In this document: piece after piece, positions 18,725 through 27,721 of the stretch | How positions within the stretch are numbered: position 1 is the first letter of the stretch | How the letters are laid out: each line of letters starts with the position of its first letter | Assembly (NCBI GenBank): GCA_018604165.1 | Contig: CP075895.1 | Location: forward strand, 1,263,501-1,327,500 | Length of the DNA stretch: 64,000 nt | Direction: 5' to 3' | Origin: Chitinophagaceae bacterium LGM1 | GTDB taxonomy: Bacteria; Bacteroidota; Bacteroidia; Chitinophagales; Chitinophagaceae | Position numbers and translations under genes: made by a program | Notes under the pieces: generated by a model | Told to the model about the DNA's origin: nothing | Seen by the model: only the letters and a program-made list of their open reading frames with translations | Database searches by the model: none

Positions 18725-19615
18725 TTAGTTGTTTGTAAGTTCCATGAATTTTGTTTCGAGGCTTTTCTTTTTCAGCAACAGGTGCGACAGGGTAATGCCT
18801 TTGTCAGTACAATAGCTGTTGATACTTTCGGGTGTTATGCCGGCATCGCAAGAAAGCGTAATGGTGTTTAGTTGTTGCTTGGCACTTATTATGCCCGGCA
18901 TGGTTTGTATCAACGATAACAGTTGTGCGACGTTCGATGCGCTAATCTCTATCTGGTCTTCGCTGCGCAATACTTCGTCAACAGGGCCACTTAGTAGCAA
19001 GTCGCCTTTTTTCAAGATGGCAACGTGTGTGCATACTTTTTCTACCTCGTCGAGCAGGTGGCTTGCCATGATGATGGTATGCCCTTCGGTGTTCAGTTGG
19101 CGTATCAGGTCGCGTATCTCGGCAATACCTGCGGGGTCAAGCCCATTTGTTGGCTCATCAAACACCAATACTTTCGGACTTCCCAATAGGGTAGATGCAA
19201 TTGCGAGGCGTTGCTTCATGCCCAGCGAATAGGTTTGAAACTTACTGTCTTTGCGTTGCAGCAGGTTTACTTTTTCCAGTACCCGTAGCCTGTCTTCATC
19301 GCCATGCTGCTTGATGGCAGCAGCTATTTTCAGGTTGTCCATTGCAGACAAGTAGTGGTAGAAGTTGGGTGTTTCGAGCAATGAGCCTATTTTCTTACGC
19401 GCATCATGCGGGTTGTCATTGCCGAGCCATGTATAGTTGCCTGCATCCGCTTTTAGCACATCAAGCAGTATGCCCAACAGCGTAGTTTTGCCACTACCAT
19501 TCGGCCCCAGTATGCCGAACACGCAACCCTGTGGCACATCGAACGACACATTTTTCAGTGCCTGTATAGGCCCGTAAGCTTTTGAAATGTTGTTGATTGA
19601 GAGGATGGTTTCCAA
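18725..19615 (-). CDS. ABC transporter ATP-binding protein
   Basis: 296 residues. All nucleotide-binding motifs are present: Walker A GPNGSGKTT at 37-45, signature SLGMKQR at 130-136, Walker B VLVFDEP at 149-155, D-loop NGLD at 157-160 and switch His186 in ASHLLDE. The signature has SLGMKQ rather than LSGGQ, as in the CcmA/DrrA-like exporter subfamily that pairs with ABC-2 permeases. A C-terminal ~75-residue extension (from about residue 220) with a strand-rich fold is usual for this group. Lies between the SDR gene (18 bases) and the permease (5 bases). Confidence 0.95.
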   Translation of the reverse strand: METILSINNISKAYGPIQALKNVSFDVPQGCVFGILGPNGSGKTTLLGILLDVLKADAGNYTWLGNDNPHDARKKIGSLLETPNFYHYLSAMDNLKIAAAIKQHGDEDRLRVLEKVNLLQRKDSKFQTYSLGMKQRLAIASTLLGSPKVLVFDEPTNGLDPAGIAEIRDLIRQLNTEGHTIIMASHLLDEVEKVCTHVAILKKGDLLLSGPVDEVLRSEDQIEISASNVAQLLSLIQTMPGIISAKQQLNTITLSCDAGITPESINSYCTDKGITLSHLLLKKKSLETKFMELTNN

Positions 19616-19633
19616 AGTATGTTATGTTTAGAA

Positions 19634-20455
19634 TTAATCGAGAAATAAGTCTTTTTGCAGTGGTCCGTTGGGTGTAATGGCATAGGCATCGAAGTTGTTG
19701 ATGCCTGCACTTCTTAGCACATCTTCATCTATGAGAGTTTTCCCAGTATAGTTGGTGGATGGTTGTTGTACGATATAGTAAACTGCATCTGCAACTATAT
19801 CGGGCTTACGGCTGCGGGCTATCAGCATATCGCCACCCAACAGGTTTTTGACGGCAGCAGTGGCTATTGTGGTAGCAGGCCATAGTGCATTTGATGCTAT
19901 TTTGTATTGTACTAATTCTGCTGCCCAACCAAGTGCCATCATGCTCATATTGTACTTGCTGAGGGTGTAGGCTACGTGGTGTTTTAACCATTGTATGTTC
20001 ATATTCAACGGCGGTGATAATGTAATGATGTGCGGATTAGTTGATTTCTTCAGGTATGGTATACAGTGTTTGGTAACGATGTATGTACCGCGCACATTGA
20101 TGTCATGCATCAAGTCGAAACGTTTTGTTTCTGTTTGCTCTGTATTGGTAAGCGATATGGCCGATGCGTTGTTGATAAGTATATCTATACCGCCAAACGC
20201 CTCAACAGTCTTTACCACAGCATTTATTACTTGTTCTTCATCTCGCACATCGCAAGGAATAGCCAATGCTTTGCCGCCTACGGCTTCTATTTCCGTGGCT
20301 GAACTATATATCGTGCCACCTAACTTGGGGTTTTCTTCAATTGACTTGCCTAAGACGGCAATATTAGCCTCTTCCTTAGCTAACCGCAACGCAATGGCTT
20401 TGCCTATGCCCCTGCTTGCACCTGTTATGAAAACTGTCTTGCCCTGTAGCTGCAT
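19634..20455 (-). CDS. SDR family oxidoreductase, HSDL2-like
   Basis: 273 residues. The cofactor loop TGASRGIG is at 11-18, NNAS at 95-98, Ser147 precedes the active-site Tyr163/Lys167 in YTLSK. The long insertion after the first helix (SIEENPKLGGTIYSSATEIE) and the phrase TLSPPLNMNIQWLKHHVAYT match the subgroup that includes hydroxysteroid-dehydrogenase-like protein 2, rather than FabG. The substrate is not established for the bacterial members; a lipid or fatty-acyl role is often assumed. It is first in a run with the ABC transporter and surE, with an 18-base gap. Confidence 0.9.
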   Translation of the reverse strand: MQLQGKTVFITGASRGIGKAIALRLAKEEANIAVLGKSIEENPKLGGTIYSSATEIEAVGGKALAIPCDVRDEEQVINAVVKTVEAFGGIDILINNASAISLTNTEQTETKRFDLMHDINVRGTYIVTKHCIPYLKKSTNPHIITLSPPLNMNIQWLKHHVAYTLSKYNMSMMALGWAAELVQYKIASNALWPATTIATAAVKNLLGGDMLIARSRKPDIVADAVYYIVQQPSTNYTGKTLIDEDVLRSAGINNFDAYAITPNGPLQKDLFLD

Positions 20456-20514
20456 ACCAATATATCGTTGATGTTTGAGAAAAGTTACAACGAATATGTT
20501 GTATAACGCAAAAA

Positions 20515-20536
20515 GGTTGCTACAAGTGTAGCAACC
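20515..20536 (-). terminator. Terminator of the marR-yceI operon
   Basis: GGTTGCTACA (20515-20524) and TGTAGCAACC (20527-20536) form a 10-bp perfect palindromic stem; on the minus strand it is followed by TTTTTGCG. It lies 25 bases after the yceI stop codon. Confidence 0.75.
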
Positions 20537-20561
20537 CAGTCTTTTTTATTATGTGGCTAGC

Positions 20562-21092
20562 TTATGCTTTTACAAACTCTACCGCAGCGTGTATCTTCAC
20601 GTCGTCGCTTACAACTAAGCCACCAGCCTCTGTTAAGGCACTCCAGTTAAGGCCATAATCCTTGCGGTTTATTTTGCCCTCTACCACAAAGCCTGCACGT
20701 ATATTTCCCCAAGGGTCTTTAATAGTGCCGCCGTATTCAACATCCAATACCACAGGCAGGGTAGTAGCACGGATGGTAAGGTTGCCATGCAGCTTGTAGT
20801 TTTCGTCATCCAGTTTTTCTAACTGAGTGCTTTCAAAACTCAATTGTGGGTGGCTTGCAGCATCAAAAAAATCTGGCGACTTGAGGTGTCCGTCCCTTTG
20901 TTCGTTTTTGGTAGTAATGGAGTTTACATCTGCCGTAAAGCTGATTTTTGCAGTTGTAAATTCATCACCTTCCGTTGTTACAGTTGCATTGAATTGTTGA
21001 AATTCGCCAGTAACGTTTGAAATCATCATGTGGCGCACTTTAAATTGCAGCTCTGAGTGAGATGCGTCTAACGCCCAATTGGTTGTTGCCAT
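20562..21092 (-). CDS. YceI family protein
   Basis: 176 residues without a signal peptide. It starts TNWALDASHSELQFKVRHMMISNVTGEF, the hallmark of the YceI lipocalin-like family (W-x-x-D-x-x-H-S-x-x-x-F-x-x-x-H), and continues FTADVNSITTKNEQRDGHLKSPDFFD, also typical. Family members hold isoprenoid or other amphiphilic molecules in an elongated beta-barrel; this member lacks a leader and so would act in the cytoplasm. It follows marR by 13 bases and shares its operator-controlled promoter, so expression probably responds to the MarR ligand. Confidence 0.93.
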   Translation of the reverse strand: MATTNWALDASHSELQFKVRHMMISNVTGEFQQFNATVTTEGDEFTTAKISFTADVNSITTKNEQRDGHLKSPDFFDAASHPQLSFESTQLEKLDDENYKLHGNLTIRATTLPVVLDVEYGGTIKDPWGNIRAGFVVEGKINRKDYGLNWSALTEAGGLVVSDDVKIHAAVEFVKA

Positions 21093-21105
21093 AATAGTTG
21101 TTGTT

Positions 21106-21561
21106 TTAGTCGTTTTTTCTAAGTTTTTCGAGTAATGTATTTAGTTGTAATGCTTCTTCGTTGCTGATGCCGATGATGGAAGATTGTGTAGATTCAAGCA
21201 TCTGGTTAGCTTTCATCAGCATAGCCATACCATTGTCTGTAAGTGCTATCAGCGTTTCACGCTTGTCTTCTTTCGATGTGGTACGGTTTACTAATTCCTT
21301 TGCTACCAATCTGTCTATAATGCGTGGCACGTTCGAACTTTTTTCAATCATCCTGCCTGCTATATCTTTTACACACATAGCTTCAGGGTGTTTGCCTTTC
21401 AGTATTCGCAGTATATTGAACTGCTCGGATGTTATGCCCAGTTCTTTCATTGAACCACTTATATGGTCGCGCATCCAATAGGATGTATATAATATATTCA
21501 ATGTTGCCTTGTGGACTTCGTTATTGAATTTGCTGGTTTTCAGTACTTCTTCCAGTTTCAT
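21106..21561 (-). CDS. MarR family transcriptional regulator
   Basis: 151 residues from the ATG at 21561 (MKLEEVLKTSKFNNEVHKAT). Longer starts at 21588/21591 fall inside the operator palindrome and upstream of the -7 box, so they are rejected. The winged-helix domain is clear: helix pair GITSEQFNILRILKGKHPEAMCVKDIAGRM, recognition helix around EKSSNVPRIIDRLVAKELV, and wing KEDKRETLIALTDNGM. It probably represses its own operon with yceI. Inducer unknown; such pairs often sense phenolics or oxidants. Confidence 0.93.
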   Translation of the reverse strand: MKLEEVLKTSKFNNEVHKATLNILYTSYWMRDHISGSMKELGITSEQFNILRILKGKHPEAMCVKDIAGRMIEKSSNVPRIIDRLVAKELVNRTTSKEDKRETLIALTDNGMAMLMKANQMLESTQSSIIGISNEEALQLNTLLEKLRKND

Positions 21562-21565
21562 AACA

Positions 21566-21628
21566 CAAAGGTATTGATGTATGTACATCAATTAAAATAG
21601 ATAGTGCCTATCCATGTATATACATCAA
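21566..21628 (-). promoter_or_regulatory. marR promoter with two MarR-type operators
   Basis: On the minus strand the -7 element TACCTTTG (21573 to 21566) lies four bases before the ATG at 21561. Directly upstream is a perfect inverted repeat, TTGATGTA-TG-TACATCAA (21574-21591), and 37 bases further a second site at 21611-21628 that matches TTGATGTATATACATCAA in 16 of 18 positions. The first operator fills the spacer between the -7 and the expected -33 positions, so binding would block RNA polymerase. The transcript would be leaderless or nearly so. Confidence 0.75.
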
Positions 21629-21646
21629 TGTGAAACAAGCATAAAA

Positions 21647-21668
21647 AAGCCGCTCAAAAGAGCGGCTT
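21647..21668 (-). terminator. Terminator of the PorP/SprF gene
   Basis: AAGCCGCTC (21647-21655) and GAGCGGCTT (21660-21668) with an AAAA loop; on the minus strand it is followed by TTTTTTATGC. It lies 20 bases after the stop codon. Confidence 0.85.
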
Positions 21669-21688
21669 AGTAATATTGTAAATTGATA

Positions 21689-22726
21689 TTAGAATTTAGG
21701 ACAAGCGAAGTTGTAAGTAGGTCTGTTTTCGCGTTTGTTGATACAACCATTGAATATCAGCGATATTTCATAACCACCATTACTACGCGTTGCTGGTGCA
21801 AAACCAGACATATTGAGGTCATAGCTAACGCCCAATTTTACTTTAGACCACTCCAAACCTACATAAGGACAAATAGCATCGTTGTAACGATACCAACCAC
21901 CTAAATACAGGATAGTGCTTTTTGCATATTCCGCATCGTGCCCTGGGTTCAAAATAAAACCTACAGCTGCACCACCCAATATTTCAGAAGCACCAGCTTG
22001 AGATTGTAATAATGCGCTGGCATACAATACAAGGTTTTCGTTCATATCGAAAGAACCACCTAAATAACCAGTGTAGCGAGAGTTGATTTTATTATTACCA
22101 TTCAGGAAAGTTTCAACTGGTTGCGTAAGATGATAGTAAGAGAAACCTGCATACATAGTAGCGTTTTCGCTCATTCTGCCAGAGTACATCAAACCTAAAT
22201 TGAAGTCGGGATAAGTAACATCCGCGTTACCTACATTTTCGCTAGTTGCATATTCTGCAACACCTGAACCTGGATTGTATTGATCTTCAAATTTTATCTT
22301 GCTGAAATCGAGACTTTTCTGAACCAATACACCTTGCAAGCCAAGCGATAGTGTGTGCTGTTTTTCATGACCTATAGCTTTGTGATAAGCAAGTGATAAG
22401 CCTACACTTGTATTCTGATAACCACCAAGGCCAGACCTGTCGAAGAGGCCTAAAACACCAATACCAACAGCATCGCCATTGCCAAGTGCTCCTTTCATGG
22501 CGGCCATATCGTAAGACACAGTACCTGTAATGTAGGGATTAGGAGATACGCTGCCCCATTGAGAACGGTAGTTGGCAGCAAGGCGCAAATCGCAATTTAC
22601 TAAGCCTGTCAGGGCAGGGTTAAGGGTAAGCGGTGATGCAAAATATTGAGTAAAGTGCGGATCTTGTGCCATTGCAGAGCTTGCTAACATCAATGATGCA
22701 CCCACTCCTAATAATATTTTCTTCAT
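21689..22726 (-). CDS. PorP/SprF family type IX secretion system membrane protein
   Basis: 345 residues from the ATG at 22726, giving the signal peptide MKKILLGVGASLMLASSAMA; an ATG at 22765 would add 13 residues. The mature start QDPHFTQYFASPLTLNPALTG is diagnostic of the PorP/SprF family, beta-barrel proteins that cooperate with the T9SS in gliding-adhesin export and attachment. Repeated barrel strands follow to a terminal Phe. Family members are often encoded next to large adhesins; here neighbours are marR-yceI and upp, so its cargo is not indicated. The T9SS cargo genes in this window are candidates in the general sense only. Confidence 0.93.
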   Translation of the reverse strand: MKKILLGVGASLMLASSAMAQDPHFTQYFASPLTLNPALTGLVNCDLRLAANYRSQWGSVSPNPYITGTVSYDMAAMKGALGNGDAVGIGVLGLFDRSGLGGYQNTSVGLSLAYHKAIGHEKQHTLSLGLQGVLVQKSLDFSKIKFEDQYNPGSGVAEYATSENVGNADVTYPDFNLGLMYSGRMSENATMYAGFSYYHLTQPVETFLNGNNKINSRYTGYLGGSFDMNENLVLYASALLQSQAGASEILGGAAVGFILNPGHDAEYAKSTILYLGGWYRYNDAICPYVGLEWSKVKLGVSYDLNMSGFAPATRSNGGYEISLIFNGCINKRENRPTYNFACPKF

Positions 22727-22827
22727 CTGGGTATCGTTTATAAAATGTTTAATTATTACTTCCAAAAGCCAAAATAAGCCAATTTCTTATATTATCCAAG
22801 ACAGGATGATATATTATTTTAGTTGGG

Positions 22828-23478
22828 TTATGATTGTTTTTTAGGGCCAAAGGCCAAATCGCCTGCGTCGCCTAGCCCCGGAACGATATAACCACGTGCC
22901 GTAAGTTCTTCGTCAATGGCGCCAGCCCATATAAAAGCATCGGGCAATTTACGTTTTAAAAGCTCAATGCCTTCTGTACATGCTATAGCACAAACTATGT
23001 GTATTTGTGCTGGTTTGCCTGTTTCCAGCAGTGTTTCTATTGCCAGATGCAGCGATGCACCTGTTGCCAGCATCGGGTCTGCTATTATCAAAGCTCTGCC
23101 GTTAATGTCTGGGCTGGTATAATACTGTTGTTCTATATTAAAACTACCATCTCTGTGGTGCTTGCGGTAGCCGGCAATAAAGGCATTGTCTGCTTTGTCA
23201 AAATAGTTGAGTAAGCCTTGGTGCAAAGGAATGCCTGCCCTTAAAATGGTAGCTAAAACAGGCTGTTGCTCTAATACACTGCATACAGATTCTCCCATTG
23301 GGGTTTCTATGGTAACCATGCTGTAGGGAAGATGTTTACTGATTTCGTAAGCAGCTACCTCACCAATCCTTTCCATATTGCGGCGAAATCGCATTTTATC
23401 GGTCTGCATATCTACATCCCTTATCTCACGCATCCACTCGCTGAAAACAGAGTTATATTGGCTGAGGTTCGTTATCAT
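22828..23478 (-). CDS. upp: Uracil phosphoribosyltransferase
   Basis: 216 residues. The PRPP-binding signature is LIIADPMLATGAS at about 130-142; Arg80 in LRAGIPLHQG precedes the pyrophosphate loop, and the C-terminal GLGDAGDLAFG is the uracil-binding motif of Upp enzymes. It converts uracil and PRPP to UMP in pyrimidine salvage. No uracil permease is adjacent. The shorter N-terminus and the SLxxYNSVFSEWMREIRD start are usual for Bacteroidota. Confidence 0.95.
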   Translation of the reverse strand: MITNLSQYNSVFSEWMREIRDVDMQTDKMRFRRNMERIGEVAAYEISKHLPYSMVTIETPMGESVCSVLEQQPVLATILRAGIPLHQGLLNYFDKADNAFIAGYRKHHRDGSFNIEQQYYTSPDINGRALIIADPMLATGASLHLAIETLLETGKPAQIHIVCAIACTEGIELLKRKLPDAFIWAGAIDEELTARGYIVPGLGDAGDLAFGPKKQS

Positions 23479-23623
23479 AGGTAGTAAAAGTAGCCTAAAC
23501 GGGTTTAAAAAGAAAGGTTATCAGCCTAAATCTAAAAGATGCGCAATTTGTTAATGTAATCTGAAAGAAATGTGCTGGTTGGGGAGTTTGCAGTTAAAGT
23601 GGCGTTAAACCATTGATGCCGAT

Positions 23624-23661
23624 TTTGATGGATGCAGCAAGCAGCTATTTTTGTACCTTTG
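23624..23661 (+). promoter_or_regulatory. Promoter(s) of the uppS-bamA-skp operon
   Basis: TTTG (23624-23627), 18-base spacer, TATTTTTG (23646-23653) fits the Bacteroidota promoter; an overlapping second -7 match, TACCTTTG (23654-23661), lies right after. The start codon is at 23692, giving a leader of about 25-32 bases. Confidence 0.65.
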
Positions 23662-23691
23662 CACACCTTTTTGAAATAAGGGTACACTAAA

Positions 23692-24453
23692 ATGGATTTA
23701 CTTCATACGCTTGACCGTACAAAATTGCCTAGGCATATAGCCATCATTATGGATGGCAATGGCCGATGGGCGAAAGAGCAGGGGCAAGACAGAGTGTATG
23801 GCCATCATGAAGGTGTTTTAAGTGTGCGAGAGATAGTAAACGGCTGTGCAGAAGTAGGCATATCTTACCTGACACTGTATGCATTTTCTACCGAAAACTG
23901 GAACAGGCCTAAAGAAGAAGTAGATGCTTTAATGGAGCTTTTGGTTAATACCATTCGCAAAGAGGTAGATGAGCTGAAAAAAAATAATGTACGGCTACAT
24001 GTGATAGGTGACTTTGAAAGCCTGCCCGATATATGCAAACAAGAATTGAACGAGGCAAAAGAATTAACGGCAGATAATACCGGGCTGAACCTGATATTGG
24101 CATTGAGCTACAGCTCTCGCTGGGAGATGGTGAACGCTGCCAAACATATGGTAGCAGATGCTGCTGCCGGAAAGTTGCTGCCGGAAAATGTGACGGACGA
24201 AACTTTTCATCAGTATTTGAATACAGCCCCGTTTCCTGACCCGGAGCTTATGATACGCACTAGCGGAGAATACAGGATAAGCAATTTCTTATTATATCAA
24301 TTGGCGTATGCCGAGTTGTACTTTACCCCTGTGCATTGGCCCGCATTCAGAAAGCAAAACCTTTACGAGGCATTATCAGACTATCAAAAACGCGAACGAA
24401 GGTTCGGAAAAACAAGTGAACAAATCCAAAAGACGCTCCCCGGGCATGCATAA
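23692..24453 (+). CDS. uppS: Isoprenyl transferase (undecaprenyl diphosphate synthase)
   Basis: 253 residues. The cis-prenyltransferase signature IAIIMDGNGRWAK includes catalytic Asp21 and the GNGR phosphate loop at 22-25; GHHEG, LTLYAFSTENWNRP and the C-terminal IRTSGEYRISNFLLYQLAY with the RxxGExRxSNFL pattern complete the family. It makes the C55 lipid carrier needed for peptidoglycan and O-antigen synthesis, at the inner face of the membrane. Its last eight bases overlap the bamA start, consistent with translational coupling. Confidence 0.97.
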   Translation: MDLLHTLDRTKLPRHIAIIMDGNGRWAKEQGQDRVYGHHEGVLSVREIVNGCAEVGISYLTLYAFSTENWNRPKEEVDALMELLVNTIRKEVDELKKNNVRLHVIGDFESLPDICKQELNEAKELTADNTGLNLILALSYSSRWEMVNAAKHMVADAAAGKLLPENVTDETFHQYLNTAPFPDPELMIRTSGEYRISNFLLYQLAYAELYFTPVHWPAFRKQNLYEALSDYQKRERRFGKTSEQIQKTLPGHA

Positions 24454-27118
24454 TCCTCTCTGCCATTTATCTCTGTTATTCAGTTGCCTGTTGCTGACTG
24501 CCACTACAGGCAGGGCACAACTATCGATGCAAAGTGATACGAGTACAAGGCTGGGGATGAGGCGAAATACAACAGATAACAATGCTGCTGTCATCAAACA
24601 ATATGAAATAGGCGGCATTACTGTTAGCGGCACTAAATATCTGGATGAAGACTTGCTGATTGCCGTTACCGGACTTACAATAGGTAACAAAATACGCTTG
24701 CAAAATGACGAGAGTATTGCGAAGGCAATAGTGAACCTGTGGAAACAGGAATTGTTTTCTGATATATCAATTAATGTATCAAAGACTGTTGGTACGCGTG
24801 TGTTTCTGGATATTAAAGTAGAAGAACGTCCGCGCCTGTCACGATACAACTTTAAAGGTATTAAAAAGGGCGAGGCTACAGAGTTGAAAGATAAAGCCGG
24901 CTTGGTGAAGGGAAGGGTAGTGACCGAGGCCATAAAAAAAGAAGCAATAGTTCGTATTCAAAAATACTTCTCTGAAAAGGGGTATGGCAATGTCTCTGTT
25001 AATATCAGAGAGCGTATAGATACACTTTCTGTAAACTCTGTGGTACTCACCTTCGATATAGATAAAGGGTATAAAACCCGCATCAATCAGGTAAATATAT
25101 CGGGTAACGAAAGTGCAGGAGAGCTAAAGCTGAAACGCATAATGCGCTCTACCAAAGAGATGTCAAGAATATCCTTATACCCTGCAGATAAGGTAAGTGT
25201 CTATGAAAAAAATGAAAGGTCCTTTGGTAATTATTTATCTGGTGCGGGTTTCTTATCATTATCAAAAACGTTAGAAGCATTAGACCCTTATTTCAGATAC
25301 AACTTTTTTAGCTCTTCCAAGTTCAATATCAATAAGTATGAGGAAGACAAAATGTCGCTTATAGAATACTATAACACGCTTGGCTATAGAGATGCATCTA
25401 TTGAAAAAGACACTACATACAAAGTAGAAAACGGCAATATAAACATAGACCTGCAGGTAAAGGAAGGGCGCAAGTATTATTTTGGTAACATAGAATGGAA
25501 AGGCAATACCAAGTATTCAAGCGAAACGCTCAGTAAGCTGCTTGGTATAAAAAAGGGAGATGTATATAGCCAACAGTTGCTGGATACAAGATTGGGTAAG
25601 CAACTAAGCCCTGAAGGTGGTGAGGATGTGAGTAGCCTTTACATGGATGATGGATACCTGTTTTTTAATGTGGATGCCGTAGAAGTATCTATCGTAGCAG
25701 ATACCATCAACTACGAAATGCGTATTACAGAAGGTCCGCAAGCTACTATACGAAATGTGACAATAGCTGGGAACGACCGTACGAATGAACACGTAATACG
25801 CCGTGAGTTGCGCACATTGCCGGGCAATAAATTCAGCCGTGCTGATCTCATACGTACCCAGCGCGAGATTGCTAACCTAGGTTTCTTTGATCAGGAAAAA
25901 ATTGGTATACAACCGAAACCCAATCAGGAAGATGGTACGGTAGATATAGGATATACGGTTGTTGAAAAATCAAGTGACCAGTTGCAGCTATCAGCAGGCT
26001 TTGGTGGGGGTGTCAATTTTTATGGTAATGTAGGTGTGGTATTCAGCAACTTTTCATTGCGCAACATCTTCAAACTGAAAACATGGGACCCATTGCCTAT
26101 GGGCGATGGACAACGATTATCGCTCAACTACCAATCGAACGGGCGTTTCTTCAACTCATTAAATTTCTCTTTTACAGAGCCTTGGCTGGGTGGTAAAAAG
26201 CCTAACTCACTTACTACCAATTTGCTTTACAGCCGTTTTGCACAACCTACCAGTACGAACAGTGCCAGCGAATCATATATGCGTGTATTGGGTGGTGGTG
26301 TGTCGCTTAGTAAACGCATCAAATGGCCGGACGACAACTTTGTATTTACCTATGGTATCAACTATCAGAATTTTAAACTCAAGAATTATACACTATTAGA
26401 GGGTGTGTCTGACGGGTATAGCAACAATTTATTCTTCAGGTTGGTATTGGCAAGGTACTCTGTAGATAAACCATTGTATCCTACAAGCGGGTCTAACTTC
26501 AGTTTTACATTCCAGTTTACCCCACCATACAGCAGTATCAGCGGTAGGGATTATACAAATGCCACATCTTCTGAAAAATATAAGTGGGTAGAATACCACA
26601 AGTACCGTTTTACAGTAGAGTGGTATCAGAAGATAGTGGGGAATATGGTATTTAAGCTCGCTACCAAGTATGGTTTTATGGGCTATTATAATAATAGTAT
26701 CGGCTATTCACCATTTGAACGCTTTCAGTTAGGTGGTGATGGTTTATCGGGCCGCAACTTCTTTGTAGGTAAAGACATTATAGCACATAGAGGATTCAGA
26801 GAACCTTACCAGAATAATGCTGTAATATTCAATAAGTATACTGCAGAGGTAAGGTATCCGTTCTCACTAAGCCCAACATCTACTATATATGGTTTGGCGT
26901 TTGTAGAGGCGGCTAATGCTTGGAATGATTTTAAAGACTACAACCCAGCTAAGCTGAACCGCTCTGCAGGTTTGGGTGTGCGTATCTTCCTGCCAATGTT
27001 TGGTTTGTTGGGGCTTGACTATGGTATTGGTTTCGATAGGTTCTCTCGTGCCAACGGTACTACCAGGATGGGTGATATTGCAAACTTTACATTTATGTTA
27101 GGTTTTGAACCTGATTGA
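24446..27118 (+). CDS. bamA: Outer-membrane protein assembly factor BamA
   Basis: 890 residues from the ATG at 24446, overlapping uppS by 8 bases; a longer frame from 24308 lies within uppS and would put 46 residues before the signal peptide (CHLSLLFSCLLLTATTGRAQ). POTRA repeats occupy about residues 45-480, each with the G-Y/V...I strand-helix pattern (for example ISGNESAGELKLKRIMR and IAGNDRTNEHVIRREL). A 16-strand Omp85 barrel follows; the conserved L6 loop motif is visible as HRGFREP, equivalent to VRGF/Y. The protein ends FTFMLGFEPD. It inserts barrel proteins into the outer membrane. Its neighbours uppS and the two Skp genes are the usual envelope cluster in Bacteroidota. Confidence 0.95.
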   Translation: MHNPLCHLSLLFSCLLLTATTGRAQLSMQSDTSTRLGMRRNTTDNNAAVIKQYEIGGITVSGTKYLDEDLLIAVTGLTIGNKIRLQNDESIAKAIVNLWKQELFSDISINVSKTVGTRVFLDIKVEERPRLSRYNFKGIKKGEATELKDKAGLVKGRVVTEAIKKEAIVRIQKYFSEKGYGNVSVNIRERIDTLSVNSVVLTFDIDKGYKTRINQVNISGNESAGELKLKRIMRSTKEMSRISLYPADKVSVYEKNERSFGNYLSGAGFLSLSKTLEALDPYFRYNFFSSSKFNINKYEEDKMSLIEYYNTLGYRDASIEKDTTYKVENGNINIDLQVKEGRKYYFGNIEWKGNTKYSSETLSKLLGIKKGDVYSQQLLDTRLGKQLSPEGGEDVSSLYMDDGYLFFNVDAVEVSIVADTINYEMRITEGPQATIRNVTIAGNDRTNEHVIRRELRTLPGNKFSRADLIRTQREIANLGFFDQEKIGIQPKPNQEDGTVDIGYTVVEKSSDQLQLSAGFGGGVNFYGNVGVVFSNFSLRNIFKLKTWDPLPMGDGQRLSLNYQSNGRFFNSLNFSFTEPWLGGKKPNSLTTNLLYSRFAQPTSTNSASESYMRVLGGGVSLSKRIKWPDDNFVFTYGINYQNFKLKNYTLLEGVSDGYSNNLFFRLVLARYSVDKPLYPTSGSNFSFTFQFTPPYSSISGRDYTNATSSEKYKWVEYHKYRFTVEWYQKIVGNMVFKLATKYGFMGYYNNSIGYSPFERFQLGGDGLSGRNFFVGKDIIAHRGFREPYQNNAVIFNKYTAEVRYPFSLSPTSTIYGLAFVEAANAWNDFKDYNPAKLNRSAGLGVRIFLPMFGLLGLDYGIGFDRFSRANGTTRMGDIANFTFMLGFEPD

Positions 27119-27157
27119 TGTGCATATTGTTAGGTATTTTTACAACATCAAAAAACT

Positions 27158-27673
27158 ATGGGTATGAAAAAACTGTTTTTGGCTATTGCCTTATTAGGTG
27201 CTTTTGCTGCTAATGCGCAACGCTATTGCATCATCGACTCTAAATACTTGCTTGATAAATTGATAGAGTATAAAGATGCACAAACCCGCCTTGACCAAAT
27301 GTCTAAAACATGGCAGACAGAGATAGATAATAAAATGAACGAGGTAGATAAACTATACAAAGCCTATCAGGCAGAGCGTGCTATTTTATCCGATGAACTG
27401 CGTAAAAAACGTGAGGACGAAATAGTCTTAAAAGAGAAATCTGCAAAAGATCTGCAAAAACAACGATTTGGCTATGAGGGTGACTTATTTAAAGAACGCC
27501 AGAAACTGGTAAAGCCTATTCAGGACAAAGTATATAATGCTGTACAGAAATACGCACAAACAAAAGGCTACGAGATGGTATTGGACAAATCTGGTGGCGT
27601 TACGCTGTTTTATGCAGACCCCAAGCTGGATAAAAGCGATGATGTGTTAAAATTACTTGGAATAAACAAATAA
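27158..27673 (+). CDS. OmpH/Skp family periplasmic chaperone (copy 1)
   Basis: 171 residues; a second possible start is the ATG at 27164, two codons later, which gives the cleaner signal peptide MKKLFLAIALLGAFAANAQ. The mature protein starts RYCIIDSKYLLDKL and has a long charged coiled coil (about residues 40-125), then KPIQDKVYNAVQKYAQTKGYEMVLDKSG, the C-terminal strand of the Skp body. Skp trimers grip unfolded outer-membrane proteins between helical tentacles on the way to BamA. It directly follows bamA and precedes a second copy. Confidence 0.92.
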   Translation: MGMKKLFLAIALLGAFAANAQRYCIIDSKYLLDKLIEYKDAQTRLDQMSKTWQTEIDNKMNEVDKLYKAYQAERAILSDELRKKREDEIVLKEKSAKDLQKQRFGYEGDLFKERQKLVKPIQDKVYNAVQKYAQTKGYEMVLDKSGGVTLFYADPKLDKSDDVLKLLGINK

Positions 27674-27721
27674 TGGCATTTACTTTGCACAACTTAAAAT
27701 AACTAAAGTTATATATATCTG

